DNA of 64,000 nt from Tetrapyrgos nigripes (lineage: Eukaryota; Basidiomycota; Agaricomycetes; Agaricales; Campanellaceae): the NCBI GenBank assembly GCA_013368315.1, contig JAACJM010000115.1, positions 1 through 64,000 of the forward strand. Direction: 5' to 3'. Every line of letters begins with the position of its first letter. The first letter of the stretch is position 1. This document shows positions 10,951-21,620 of the stretch, piece by piece. The translations under genes were made by a program, and so were the position numbers. The notes beneath the pieces were generated by a model. That model made no database searches. It was not told the origin of the DNA and was given only the letters and a program-made list of their open reading frames with translations.

Positions 10951-12327
10951 TGTCACAAAGAGGCGAGCACTTAGATAGCGATAACGAGGAGCTACAGGCT
11001 TGACTCGACTAACAGACAGCAGTAAGTACTGGAACTGGTCCCAACGATGAAGAATGTATTAAATACCTAACAGACAGCAGTAAGTACTGGAACTACAGTG
11101 CCCATCAGTAAAGGTAAAAGAAGTAATGAAAAGAGGAATACACACCTGGTCCCAATGACGAAGAGGTTGAGATGGGGAACCAGGTGTCAGGACAGGGTTT
11201 ATATATGTAAAAGTAAAGCTGTAAAGGAGGCTGTAAAGAAAGCTATAAAGGAAGCTGTCAAGAAGCTGTATTGAAGCTGTATTGGAGAAATGAAAGGTCC
11301 AGTGCGTTAATAGGCTGTTTCTCTTGTAAGTGCTCTTAGAACACAGAACACCAACAGAAAAACCTATAAGTTTTGTTGCGAGAGTGTATCTAGTAAGTAG
11401 AATACTCTTCCATTTATACCACAGTTTGGAGATCTTTGGGAATTCTTGTAGGGGTTTGCACGAATGCACACACAAAGGCTATTGCCACAAAAACACACAA
11501 ATGCATGAAGGCACACACACAATATCAATTCAACCAGTTCAATTCAATTTGAAGGCGCCAATGCCTTAGACACAGTTTCCAAGTCTCGAGGACACAAGTT
11601 ATAAACACAAAACAACCAACAAATATATTCAATCACTGATTTAACCAACACTGTATGTTTAGACTCCACGCGAGTATGATAAGTTTGTTAAGAAGCTCTT
11701 GTCCGTGTTTCACAGTCTCTACCGCTAAATAGGGAGAATCCTGATACTCTACAGTTCGTTGCTTGGGTAGCTACTCGTAATACCTAGCCCTTTTATACTA
11801 CTCGTAGCTACAACTATACAGTTTTACAGTTCTTTTCAATGTCCGCTAAAATATATCAAAGAAAACAGTAAATCTACTCTAACCGCTAGTCTGTGAGCGT
11901 AATAACTACTGTATCTAGTAGGTACCTTCTAATTAGGGTATACAGGAAACTGGAATATTATCTAATTTTTTGTAGTAGGGATTTCTCTATCCCTTGCTCC
12001 ATTCTCGTTACTCATAGGGTACTCTCTGGTCCTGGCGGCCATAGCCTGACTCAGATAGCTCCACTTATGACTACACTTCAGAATACCACTAGTCCGTTGG
12101 GTTTAGGGTATCCTTGTATCTAGTCTTTGCCTCTCGTTCTTATAGTATTGAACACATACTTATCCCTCTATACTGCTAGTCTAAACTCGTACACTGCTAA
12201 TCCGAGTCCAGCTCTTCAATAGTAATGCTTAAGCCTTCAAAACTAGCGTAGTATACCCAAGGGTAGTACTGTACTCATCTTTAAGACGCTTAATCCGTAG
12301 TGATCTTCGGTAAGTACTGCTTTCGGT

Positions 12328-13469
12328 TAGGGCTCAGCACGGGTACAGGTAATTGCCAGGTACCTGTATCCGGACCCGCGGGTCCCGGATACCCGGCACA
12401 GCCACACCCACCGGATACGGATACCACCGGATACGGGTTTGACTTTCAAAATGTCCCAGCATCCGGAGGTATCCGTAAAATAAAAATAGTACCGTCTGTA
12501 TTTAAATATGTATGTAGAAAAATAGAAACATAGCTACATTAGCATTGTATTCCTTCATAAAAATGGGTTTTTCATGAGGATCCACATTTTCGCAGCTAAA
12601 ACAGGTCTAAATGTCTATATGTATATTGTGGCTGGAACTCACTTTCTCAATTAAAAATGTGTAATGCAGTCAGATTGCTTGGCTATATGAACATAAAATG
12701 TTCCACCTGAGTGAGAGAGTATATCTATGTAAAAGTAATCATATACTTATGCATAAACTCAATGAAGATCTATGTTTTTTTTAATAAAAATTGCTTTGTT
12801 GGTGTTTTGGCTCTATTAAAATTATGTATTGTCACTGGATTGTTTGACTCTATAGACAAGAAATGTTCCACTGCAATGAGAAAAGATATATATGTACAAA
12901 AAATTATATATATTTATGCAAAATTTCACCCAAGATCTATGGTTCTTTCATAAAAAGCCACTTTTCTGATCTTTTTCAGTCAGTTGAAGTATGTATTGTA
13001 CTCAGATTACTAAGCTCTATGAACATAAAATGTTCCACTGATATGAGGGAAGATATATGAGTACAAAAAATTATATATTTATACATAATTTTACCCAAGA
13101 TCTGTGGTTCTTTCATAAAAAGCCACTTTTCTGATCTTTTTCAGTCAGTTAAAAGTATGTATTGTTGCTGGATTGTCTGGCTCTATAAACAAAGATTGTT
13201 CTAATCAAGTGAAAGAAGATATTCATTTAAAAATAAACATTTATTTAGGCATAAAACGTTTTAATACGTAGGGTTTAGAACTAAGAACTACATTTTTATA
13301 GTCAAGTACCCGCATACCCGCAGATACCCATATAACCCGCGGGTCGGATACTCTGGATACGGGTTATCCGGAGTGCTTTACCCACCGGATACGGATTTGA
13401 GTTTTGATGTGAGATAAACCCGCGGGTCCGGGTCTGGGTAATCCGCGGGTGTACCCGTGCTGAGCCCTA
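12328..13469. mobile_element. Non-autonomous hAT-like element (1142 bp)
   Basis: The ends TAGGGCTCAGCACGGGTA and its reverse complement form terminal inverted repeats. CTTTCGGT stands on both sides (12320-12327 and 13470-13477), an 8-bp target duplication typical of hAT transposons. Just inside both ends lie clusters of GGATAC and CCGCGGG words, which could be transposase-binding subterminal repeats. The AT-rich interior is mostly tandem repeat and has no transposase, so movement would need a transposase from elsewhere. Confidence 0.85.
12600..13210. repeat. Tandem repeat of about 165 bp, roughly four units
   Basis: The words ATGTTCCAC, then AAAAGATATATATG-like, CCCAAGATCT, TTTCATAAAAA and GTATGTATTG recur in the same order with a spacing of about 163-167 bases, with unit marks near 12698, 12861, 13028 and 13191. 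The units lie wholly inside the hAT-like element and are its filler. Confidence 0.7.
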
Positions 13470-14223
13470 CTTTCGGTAATACTTATGCCCGAATCAGTAA
13501 CCCCGCTAATTTGGATCTCATTACGTTTAGGGCTTCACAACACTTTAGATACTCTCGTACCGTTGCTGCTAGTCCATCCCTTGTATACCATCTGAAAGCT
13601 ATGGTCTCTAGCTTTCTATCGATATAAATATTATGCCACTTTTCTATCTTAACCATCTGTAGATATGCTCCGCTAGTTTGTATACATCCGGGTTGGAATC
13701 CTGAATATCCGAATTGTCCGATGATGACGTGTCCTTTCGGATCTAGCGGTCTAAGCCGTGAATCTGGGTTTGTAATGCCAACGCGTACCCATGAATAGGG
13801 GCGTTTGTCCTCCTTCTCTATCCCTTGAGTCGTACTAGCAGTATTAGGTCGCTATAGCAGGTTTGTTAAGCCTTTGTAGACTTTGTAGTTAGGTGGGTCT
13901 GCTACTATAGCTGTATCCCTTAGTATGTATCTGTTATAATACTTTGAACAAGTCTTAATCTTATCTGCAAGTATTGACCATTAACATATCTTAAGTTATA
14001 CACCTAATTCCTAGTACTTTGACTAGCAGTTTCGGGACTCACTCTAGTCCTTATTATCCATTTAAGAGTGACTTAGACATATATTAGCGCTAGTTTTGGG
14101 TATTTAACTGCGAATTTGTAGGGCGTATCAGCGTAGCATGTGGAACAAGAGTCATATAGTGTAAAGATCCAAGGATACAGAGATAAGAAGAAATAAATAG
14201 TACCAAATATAGACGTCATGACA

Positions 14224-14236
14224 TTACCCCCCTCCT
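14224..14236 (-). other. Polypurine tract of the gypsy element
   Basis: On the minus strand AGGAGGGGGGTAA directly precedes the 3' LTR, the expected place for priming of plus-strand DNA in reverse transcription. Confidence 0.75.
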
Positions 14237-14260
14237 ACACTTCATCGTCCTCGATGAATC

Positions 14261-14611
14261 CTAAGTCCTTGTTGCCTCTGGGTGTTTCTTGTGGAATGCA
14301 GTGATCTTGCGTTTTGCATTTTTGAGATTTGGAACTGGCTCCCATGAGTTGTGGCTATCATCATACCCTTTCCACTTCACGAGGTATTCCAGTCGTCTCC
14401 ATTGTATTCTGCTATCCAAAAGGGTGTCCACTTCATATTCAGGCTCGTCCTCCCCTTCGAGGTATACTGGCTCTGACTCTTCAGGTAAGAGCCCATTCAC
14501 CAGATTACCCTTGTAGGGGTATAGTTTGTCAACGTGGAATACTGGGTGCAGAAGGTCCAACCAATAGTCCAAGTCTCCAACTTTTTCTGTAATTTCGTAT
14601 GGTCCCAGTTG
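14261..14611 (-). pseudogene. Gypsy integrase C-terminus with chromodomain
   Basis: C-terminal part of the gypsy pol gene. HPVFHVDKLYPY marks the end of the integrase. The chromodomain follows, with aromatic-cage residues in YEVDTLLDSR, YLVKWKGYDDSHNSWEPV and a closing helix that ends near the stop at 14261. Chromodomains of this type tether integration complexes to methylated histone tails. An in-frame TGA at 14612-14614, where relatives have Arg (LGDRQLGPYE), separates it from the rest of the integrase. Confidence 0.85.
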
Positions 14612-15618
14612 TCAGTCACCCAACTTGTCACTTGAAAGTTTCAAGTCAATGTCCTCTGCACTCAGCCAGACGTAGTCTCCAACCTTGAACTGATGTCCCT
14701 TCCATTTCCCTCTCTCATATCCTTCCTTCATACGCCATTTAGCTATGTGTAGTACTGACCCTGCATCTCTCCAAACCTCCTTCAGGACATTTAAGCAGTC
14801 TTCTACATCTGGGATGCCTGTACGGCGGCCTACTGGTATGTTGAAAAGAGGAAGGTAGCCATAGGTCACCTTGAAAGGTGCCATACCATGTGCAGAGTGT
14901 GTATGGGAGTTCAGAACGAATTCAGCCATAGGGAGGTGTTCCACCCAGTCATCCTGCCTATAATTTGTGTAGAGACGTAGATATTTCTCTACTTCCTGGT
15001 TGGCTCATTCTGTCTGTCCATTTGTCTGGGGTCAATAGCCTGAGGAAAGGCTTGACTTGATCCCCAGTCAGTCTAAGAGTGAACACATGGCTTGGGCTGC
15101 AAACTGTGGGCCACAGTCTGACACGAAACGAAGTGGGAGGCCATGAAGGCAGAAGATTTCTTGGTAGTATAGGTCTGCGACTTCAGTGGCTGTGGTATTA
15201 GAGGTGCAGGGGAGGCATGGACTTGTTTGCCATAGAGATCGGTGCAGACATGGATTGTGTCATAACCTTGTGAGGATGGTAGTTGTGTAATAAGATCTAC
15301 TCTGACTTCTTTCCAGAGTCCTAAGGGTACATCCAGAGGCTGGATTACTGCTTGTGGGTGACGTTGTAGCTTCTTCCTGGCACACTTGTCACACCTGTCC
15401 ATGTACTTCTCTACAAAAGAGCAAATGGTGGGCCACCAGAAGTGTGAGGTTACCAAGTCCAACGTCCCATGTAGCCCTGGGTGCGCTGCTGAAGGTTTGT
15501 CGTGGCATTGTTCTACTATTGCCTTCCGTAGTTCTTCATCTGGAGGAACATAGACTCGTCCCTTGTGATATACCAATCTGTTATCCTCTTCCCATTCGGG
15601 TAAGCCATTGGCCAGTCA
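14612..15618 (-). pseudogene. Gypsy integrase (zinc-binding and catalytic core)
   Basis: Minus-strand integrase. The HHCC zinc domain reads HPGLHGTLDLVTSHFWWPTI followed by CDKCARKK. The first catalytic Asp lies in IHVCTDLYGK, and the second part contains VEHLPMAEFVLN. Stop codons at 15005-15007 and 15032-15034 fall inside the PQTNGQTExANQE region, and another at 15616-15618. In each case the codon is TGA where Arg (CGA) fits the family. There is also a frame change after HVCTDLY. It cannot make active protein. Confidence 0.85.
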
Positions 15619-15920
15619 TTGTAATCCATCCTTCTTCAGTTGTTCTAGTTCCCTTAACACTTCCACTTCTCTTCCCAGTGTCTACCGAATTTGTTCCTCT
15701 AAGGGATTGACTAGCGTAGTGGTAGCAAGCTTTACAAAATGTTCTGGTCTGAGTACCATGGTCTCCAAATTGTCCTCTTGGTCAGTTACTTGGTGGGAGG
15801 AAAGGCAGGAGAGAGCATCTGCTTGGGTATTCGCTTTTCCTGGACGATGGACTAGCCAGAAGTCAAAGTGTGATAGCCAGAGGGCCCACCTTGCTTGCCG
15901 TCGGCTCAGGTCTTGTGCAG
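15619..15920 (-). pseudogene. Gypsy RNase H, 3' part
   Basis: Continues QDLSRRQARWALWLSHFDFW and VHRPGKANTQADALS on the minus strand, the end of the RNase H domain. It is separated from its first part (17616-17900) by copy A of the 1.7 kb repeat; the joint would read FWRTTAQDLSRR. Confidence 0.8.
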
Positions 15921-17615
15921 TGATATGCGATACAAAATCACAGTATACATACTTGGATTTTGGTTCATAATATCAGTTTTGACATTCTTTTAAGGGAATA
16001 AGAGGACTAGGGTGAGCCCTTAACTGCTATTTAATACCTAGCAGGACTAGGAAAACAACAGTACAATAATATTAAGTGCTTACGAATGGAGAAACAACTC
16101 ATTCTAAGTACTATGATAGATATGTACCAGTTGGGAGTTATAATAGCAGACCCACCAAATGATAAAGATAGTCTATAAAGGCTTTCGAATCCTATTATAA
16201 CGACTAGAACTGCTAGCGTGATCCAAAGGGACAGTGAAATGCGAGGTAGCCCCTATTTGTGGGCATAGGAATGCGTAAGGAACACAATCCTCGGCTGAAA
16301 GGTTGCTCGGAGAAGACAGCACTAAGATCGGACATGTGGACAATCACGCTAGGTCTAGATCTATGTATCGGTAAAACCCATAGTACTAAAACGGCTTTGA
16401 GGGAATCTTAAGTATCTGTAAAAGGTACATATGGACAAAAGTAGGACAAAGTATATATGTACAGGATCCCAGAGAGTTCAGCTATCCATCAGTACAGAGG
16501 GGATAGTGGATGGGCATCTCTACACAGAGATATGAGGGACAGAAGTGCTAAGTCGCAGTACATCTGAATGATCAGAATACAACCCAAACGGGTAACGTTA
16601 TTTCTGGATAAGGATAAATCTGTCAGTAATCATCTAGCTAGGCATTGAAAGCATTGAGGAAGGAATAAGTATGCAAATGGGACTGCAGAAGAGCTGGACT
16701 TGTATGTAGGACTCAGTAGTAGACTGCTGGCAATACATAGAACACGAATAAAGCAAGATCAGAGAAAAAGGGAAAGGAAAACTGAATGGAATAAAAAAAC
16801 TACGAGAAAACCCTATGCCCCTAGCGTAAGGATGTGTATGAAGGACCTAGTTGTCATAAGTGGAGCGTTCTGACTCATAGATGTGATGCTCGCTAACCAG
16901 GACGGTACAAAAAAACACCAGATGGCTTACAAAGGGAACTGAAGAAAGTTCCTATGAATATTTAGATAATATTGAACAGTTTCTGTATACCCTAATAAGC
17001 AAGTCTTTACTTACGAGGAAATAGGTAGAACTCGCTAGTGGACTTTTTGATTTGTTTTATATTTTCTCTACATCCCTTTTGGTGGACCTTGAAAAGAAAT
17101 AGGTAACTGTATAGTTGTAGCTGTGAGTAGTATAAAAGGACCAGATATTACAAGTAGCTACCCAAGCCACATACTGTAGAGTATTGGATCTTGCTAGCAA
17201 TAGTAGAGGACGTGAAACACAGACTAAAGCTTCTAAACAAACTTAACTGCACTCGCTACAAGTATAAACATTGTGTTGGAGATAATAGAGTTTTAAAATT
17301 GAACATCTTTGGGGTTATAACTGTGATCTTTGTGTTGACCTTCTGGTCTATTAAGTGTTGATTTTAAGGCAACTGTGGCCTACAAGTGTTTGATTTTAGG
17401 GACTCGTTGATCCCCTTGGTGTTAAACTTGTGTTTATTGTGTCGCGCGCTAAGCGCTAACTTCATTGAAAAACTCCGATCAAAAGTACTTATAGTACAAG
17501 TAAACTGGGAGTTTGAGTACTCTGACTACTCGGAACACTCGTCTCATTTACATGTGTATACAGTTTTGTGTTTGGGTGCAGTTCCTAGCGCTTAATTACA
17601 AAAAACCACCTATTA
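15921..17615 (+). mobile_element. Copy A of the 1.65-1.7 kb TGATAC...CTATTA repeat family
   Basis: Starts TGATATGCG, ends ACCACCTATTA, 1695 bp, and interrupts the RNase H part of the gypsy pol gene. It matches copy B (26758-28398) along its length in opposite orientation. It keeps many CpG sites that B has lost. A short shared frame (17386-17595; B 26776-26964) is conserved but has no recognised domain. No clear target duplication. Confidence 0.75.
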
Positions 17616-18470
17616 GTGGTTCGCCAGAACTCTAGATTGGAGTGGTCTGTGGTAGTCCTTCCAGATAGCTCTGCCAGTCCTTCAGCACTTCAATGATGAC
17701 CAACATTTCCTGGTCATAGATTTCATAGTTCTGTTCAGCCAGCTGCATAGATGCTGGTCGGAATGCTACCGGGTGCCAGAGGCCGTCTTCTAGCATCTGC
17801 ATTAGGCTCCACCTGTTGCAAAGCTGGAAGCATCTACTTTGACACGGGTAGGGCGGTCTGGTGACCAGAGTGTAAGGATGGAAGCAGATGTGAAGGCTGT
17901 TTGAAGGGATTCAAAGGCTTTCTGTTGGTGAGTTCCCCAGTTAAATGAGATGTCTTTACATGTAAGGTCGTTCAGAGGTCAAGCAGTTTTAGCGAAGTTC
18001 TCTATGAATTGTCGGTAGAAATTTGCAAAACCCAGGAACACCCAAACATCTCAGACAGTGCAGGGAACTGGCCAGTGCTGTACTGCTGCTACCTTTACTG
18101 GGTCCATACAGACTTGCCCTTCCTGGATAATCAACCCAAGATATTCTATCTCTTCCCGTTCAAAATCGCATTTCTCTGGCCTCAGATACAGGTCATTCTT
18201 CTTTAACCCCACTAGCACTTCTCAAACCACCCCCCAATGCTCTTCCAGGGTTCCACTGAAGATCAGAATGTCATCCAGATAAACTGCCACTTTTCCTGCT
18301 GCAATCAGGTCTGAGAAGATGGAGTTCATAAGGCCCTGGAAAGTAGCTGGAGAGTTCGTCAACCCAAAGAACATGACGGTAGGTTCAAAAAGCCCTCAGT
18401 TGGTTGCAAACGTTGCCTTCCATTCATCTCCTTGTTTGATCTGGACATTCATCAGGAAAACAGTCCATGG
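17616..18470 (-). pseudogene. Gypsy reverse transcriptase C-terminal half and start of RNase H
   Basis: Minus strand: [20 protein letters not shown], the catalytic [10 protein letters not shown] (near 18256-18285), FLGFANFYRQF and KVDASSFATG. The catalytic Asp pair is intact. TGA stops at 18051-18053 and 17979-17981 stand where relatives carry Arg. The upstream half lies beyond insertion D, from 20306. Confidence 0.88.
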
Positions 18471-20305
18471 CTAATGTATCCGTAACTATCAGTCATTATT
18501 GAAAAGGCAATAATATTCATGGAAGTACTGACAATTATCGACTTTTACTGAGCAGGGGTGATAGTTAGTAAGTCATAGCTGAAGTTGGGTACAATTATCT
18601 TCTGTCTAATAACTTGGCATCAAGTTATTGAGACCTTAGCACAATCATCTTAGTTCATTTTCCTGTCTTAGCGTCTCACCAGGTGTCGTATTCAAGTTGT
18701 ATTCAAACTTCAGTAATAGTCAATAAATTAGTGAACATATTATCTACAACTCAGCCGTGCTTTGAGTCCATTTGAACCTTGCAAGGGTTTTATATTCAAG
18801 GACTACTAGTAGTCGGTAATTTATAAATTAATGTCAAAAAATTTATCTGATACTACAGCACTACATAGTCTTCTTCAAGACATACTGAATCTACTACATA
18901 GTGTTAACATTACCAATCCGAGGCTGAGTCCGAGAGCAGTAGAAAGACAAATATTTCGACACACCTTCGTGTACTGTCAGTAATCAGTGCAGCACCACTG
19001 TAGCAAAGAACCTATGGATGGGTTGGGCGGCGTATGCAGCTTCGAAGGGGGGCATGCGGGTAAGTGTTGGACTTGGTGAAAAAGACTGCGGGTGCGGCAG
19101 AAAATCAGTAGCTGAATGTCTGACTGATGTTACAGCTGACCGGCGCTTGTCAATATTTAGAACTCCGCTCCATCAACTGTACAGTTGATGTGATTTGTTG
19201 CGACGGTTGGCTTTGCTTTTCTTCTCCCTTCCATCTTTCCCTTCCTCCTTCTCCCCTTCTCATCCCATTCACCCAGTTCTAGTGCGCTGTTCAGCTACTT
19301 AAAACCAACTGGGTAGGTTTATCATAACGAGGATATACAGATGTGTAGGAACTACTCTGTTTTCTGTTGTGCTGGATGTCTCTTGGTGTGTCATCTTGGG
19401 CTTGGGCTTGAGACAGTTGCTATTCTAATTTTCTCTCTTGCTAGCTGCAGGGTGCAGGTTTTGTTAGTCTGAGACTCAATGCAGACCTTCAATGGGCCTG
19501 GTTGGTGACCATCGCAAAAAACTTGGTATGTTTTCTCAAACTTCTGTGCTGTGCTTACAGACTGGCATTTTAGTGTTACCGTGTGCGAGTGGCTCCCTCC
19601 GTCGACTCGGTAAGTCCATACACATTGCCTGTTGTTGCCATCCTGATCCTCTTCTTCAGAGCTTCGTGTGTTCAAGTTTCTTCGTCTGGGGTGAGTCATT
19701 ATCTTTTCACCACTTGCAAATAATGTGCTAATGAGAGACTAGGACTTATTTACCTCCAGGCACGCTCGTTGTGGTTTGGATGTGATAGAAGGTAATCTTT
19801 CCACTCACTCTTTTCCAACAACATTACTAATTTTGGATTGATACAGGGACAATCTTGACTCATCCTTGTGGATGTTTGTCTGGTCTGAACCCTATCTGGC
19901 ATTGGTCTGGTTTCTCTGGAGATTGTAGAGGCTACAGCCTGAGGGATAGAGTGTGTCATGATGTCAGTCCAGATTGTGGGTGTCGCGTCACGCTGGGTTA
20001 CCATAGTCTATGTACCGTTCCTTGTCTGTGGTTTAGCTTTATGTTAATATATCTATGGTTCTGATCTTTCTTTTGTGGTTTTTGAGCTGAAGATAAGTAC
20101 GCTGAAATGAATAAATAGAAAGCTATCAAGCATCCATAACCTCGCTACAATTTCTCGCAAACATGCACTAAGTTGGCAATAATGCTCGATAATTTGCAGG
20201 GGGGACCGCGGAATGTTAGCCAATTGTGGCTAAGGTCAATAAGGTCGCTAACACTCGATACTTATTCATACTTATTGACAATATCCGGAACACTACTTAA
20301 ACTTA
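18471..20305. mobile_element. Insertion D in reverse transcriptase (1835 bp, unclassified)
   Basis: The gypsy RT sequence stops at TCCATGG (18464-18470) and resumes with the same TCCATGG (20306-20312), a 7-bp target duplication, so the interval is a separate insertion. I see no terminal inverted repeats, LTRs or poly-A end. Two minus-strand open frames (19391-19699 and 19750-20004) could be exons of one small gene but match nothing I know. Confidence 0.65.
19391..20004 (-). CDS. Hypothetical ORFs carried by insertion D
   Basis: Two open frames of 102 and 84 codons on the minus strand. The 5' one starts with ATG at 20004 and could be spliced to the next by small introns. The downstream part has a Cys/Thr-rich stretch (VWTYRVDGGSHSHTVTLKCQ). 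I do not recognise either. They may be the element's own gene, a captured host fragment, or chance. Confidence 0.2.
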
Positions 20306-20870
20306 TCCATGGACCATTTTCCTGATGTTGTTATATCCCCAACATACATCAAACTTGGTGAAGTACTTGGCTCCTTGGAGACGGCTGACTATGTCAGTGA
20401 CCAGGGGAAGAGGTAGCGATTCTTAATGGTATACTCGTTTAGGCACCAGTAATCCTGAACAAACCGAAGTTTCCTGTCTTTCTTCTTTACGAAGAAAAAC
20501 TGGAGAGGATAGAGGGATTTGGAGGGTCAGATATAACCTTTGCAGACATTTTCATCAAGGAATTGATTGAGCTCCTGCTGTTCATTGATAGAAATCGGGT
20601 AGATCTTGGTATGTAGGGTGGCAGGTGCTCCAGGTACCAGTTCGATAGCGTGGTCCCAGGGTTTGTGTGTGGGGAGCCGTTCCAACTCAACTTCAGAGAA
20701 AACCTGAGAGTAATCCCTATATGCAGGAGGGACTATCTCTTCAAATGACTGTTTCAGTTTTGTTCAGTTTGCCTGTTCAGCCAGCTGTTGTGAATAAGTG
20801 AATCCTGCAGCACACCAGACCTCTTCTCTGGTGTCAGCAAGGATCCCTGCTTTCTTCCAGGCACGCCTTG
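20306..20870 (-). pseudogene. Gypsy reverse transcriptase N-terminal half
   Basis: Minus strand: RLPTHKPWDHAIELVPGA, the fingers-region FFVKKKDRKLRFVQDY, and YFTKFDVCWGYNNIR with the first catalytic Asp. Relatives have QDYRCLN and FDVRWGYNN; here both Arg are changed (to Trp and Cys), each explained by one CpG transition. A TGA at 20527-20529 stands at the Arg of GYIRPSKS. Confidence 0.88.
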
Positions 20871-20874
20871 TTGC

Positions 20875-21620
20875 TCAATTAGCACAAATATGATAGACCT
20901 GTGGTTCTTCCTCCTCCTTTTCCATTACTGGATCTGGGGGTTGGTCTGTGGGTATCTGTGTTCCCTGAGGAACTGACAGAGTAGGTTCAGAACCTGCGCT
21001 TTCTAGAATGGTGTTTCCTTTTGGAGTTGGTCCAAAATTGGTAGCGACAAACTGGTCCTGATCAGGGACCTCTTCTACTGATGGGGGCAGTGCTATGGGG
21101 ATTTGCAATCGGCCACTTGTCCAGTCAATCTGTGGGTTCATCTTATGCAACCAGGGAAGACCCAAAATGACATCTTCTCCACCTAAGTCTGTGACCAGAA
21201 AATCTAGCCACACCTCCTGTCTATCTACTGTCATAGCTAGTTGGCAGAATTGATCTATATGCCCCGCTCAGTTGAGGGTCCCATCAATGTTGTAAACATC
21301 TAGGGGGTTGTGAAGGGGACAAGTTTGGATTTGGTGCTGCTTTACAAATGACTGTCCCAGGAACAGGCCTATAGCTCTGCTGTCAACCATTGCCACTACC
21401 ACTGTTTCGTTTTGTCTTCCTCGGAGTTTCACATGTATATGAAAGTGAGAAGCAGGAGATTCTATTTCAGGAATACTGGATATGGTACATAAAAGAATAG
21501 AATCATACGAGGAGATGGAAAACATGTGGGCAGTCAGGGGTGTTTGTGCCGTGGTGGAAACAGACACCCGTTTCAAAAACCCTGTTGGTTGGCAATGTTT
21601 CAGAGTAAGGTAGTTTGGTT
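20875..21620 (-). pseudogene. Gypsy aspartic protease and linker
   Basis: Minus strand: VVVAMVDSRAIGLFLGQSFV carries the retropepsin active-site motif, normally DSGA, here DSRA, a change that should kill the enzyme. The flap and helix region VWLDFLVTDLGGEDVILGLP follows, then MNPQIDW. A TGA at 21268-21270 replaces the Arg of LNRAGHI. Confidence 0.82.

Larger units (their letters stand above)
11308..14130 (-). mobile_element. Copy C of a 1.65-1.7 kb TGATAC...CTATTA repeat family, carrying a hAT-like element
   Basis: Inserted in the gypsy LTR with a 4-bp duplication GCGT (11304-11307 and 14131-14134). The ends, TAATAGG at 11308 and GTATCA at 14130, match those of two further copies at 15921-17615 and 26758-28398. 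Without the internal hAT element and its duplicated target it is about 1.67 kb. A promoter-like block with TTTTATACTACTCG is shared with copy B. There is no long open frame. A long solo LTR or other non-coding retroelement is the likeliest reading; the class is not proven. Confidence 0.7.
10951..14223 (-). repeat. 3' LTR of the gypsy element, split by an insertion
   Basis: LTR sequence runs 10951-11307 and resumes at 14131-14223; together it is about 445 bp. It matches the other LTR closely but keeps CpG where the other has TpG or CpA, and it carries a short extra stretch near 11170-11185. A 28-base unit (ACAGACAGCAGTAAGTACTG core) occurs twice within the LTR. Confidence 0.88.

Noticed and set aside
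11059..11475. 138-codon minus-strand ORF and its twin at 23362-23676
   Set aside because: Both lie in the gypsy LTRs and come from the AAAGCTGTAAAG-like tandem units, giving FLYS repeats; not a protein gene.
18471..20305. Insertion D as a Helitron or LINE
   Set aside because: The ends do not show TC...CTRR with a 3' hairpin, there is no poly-A or A-rich tail, and a 7-bp duplication argues against Helitron.
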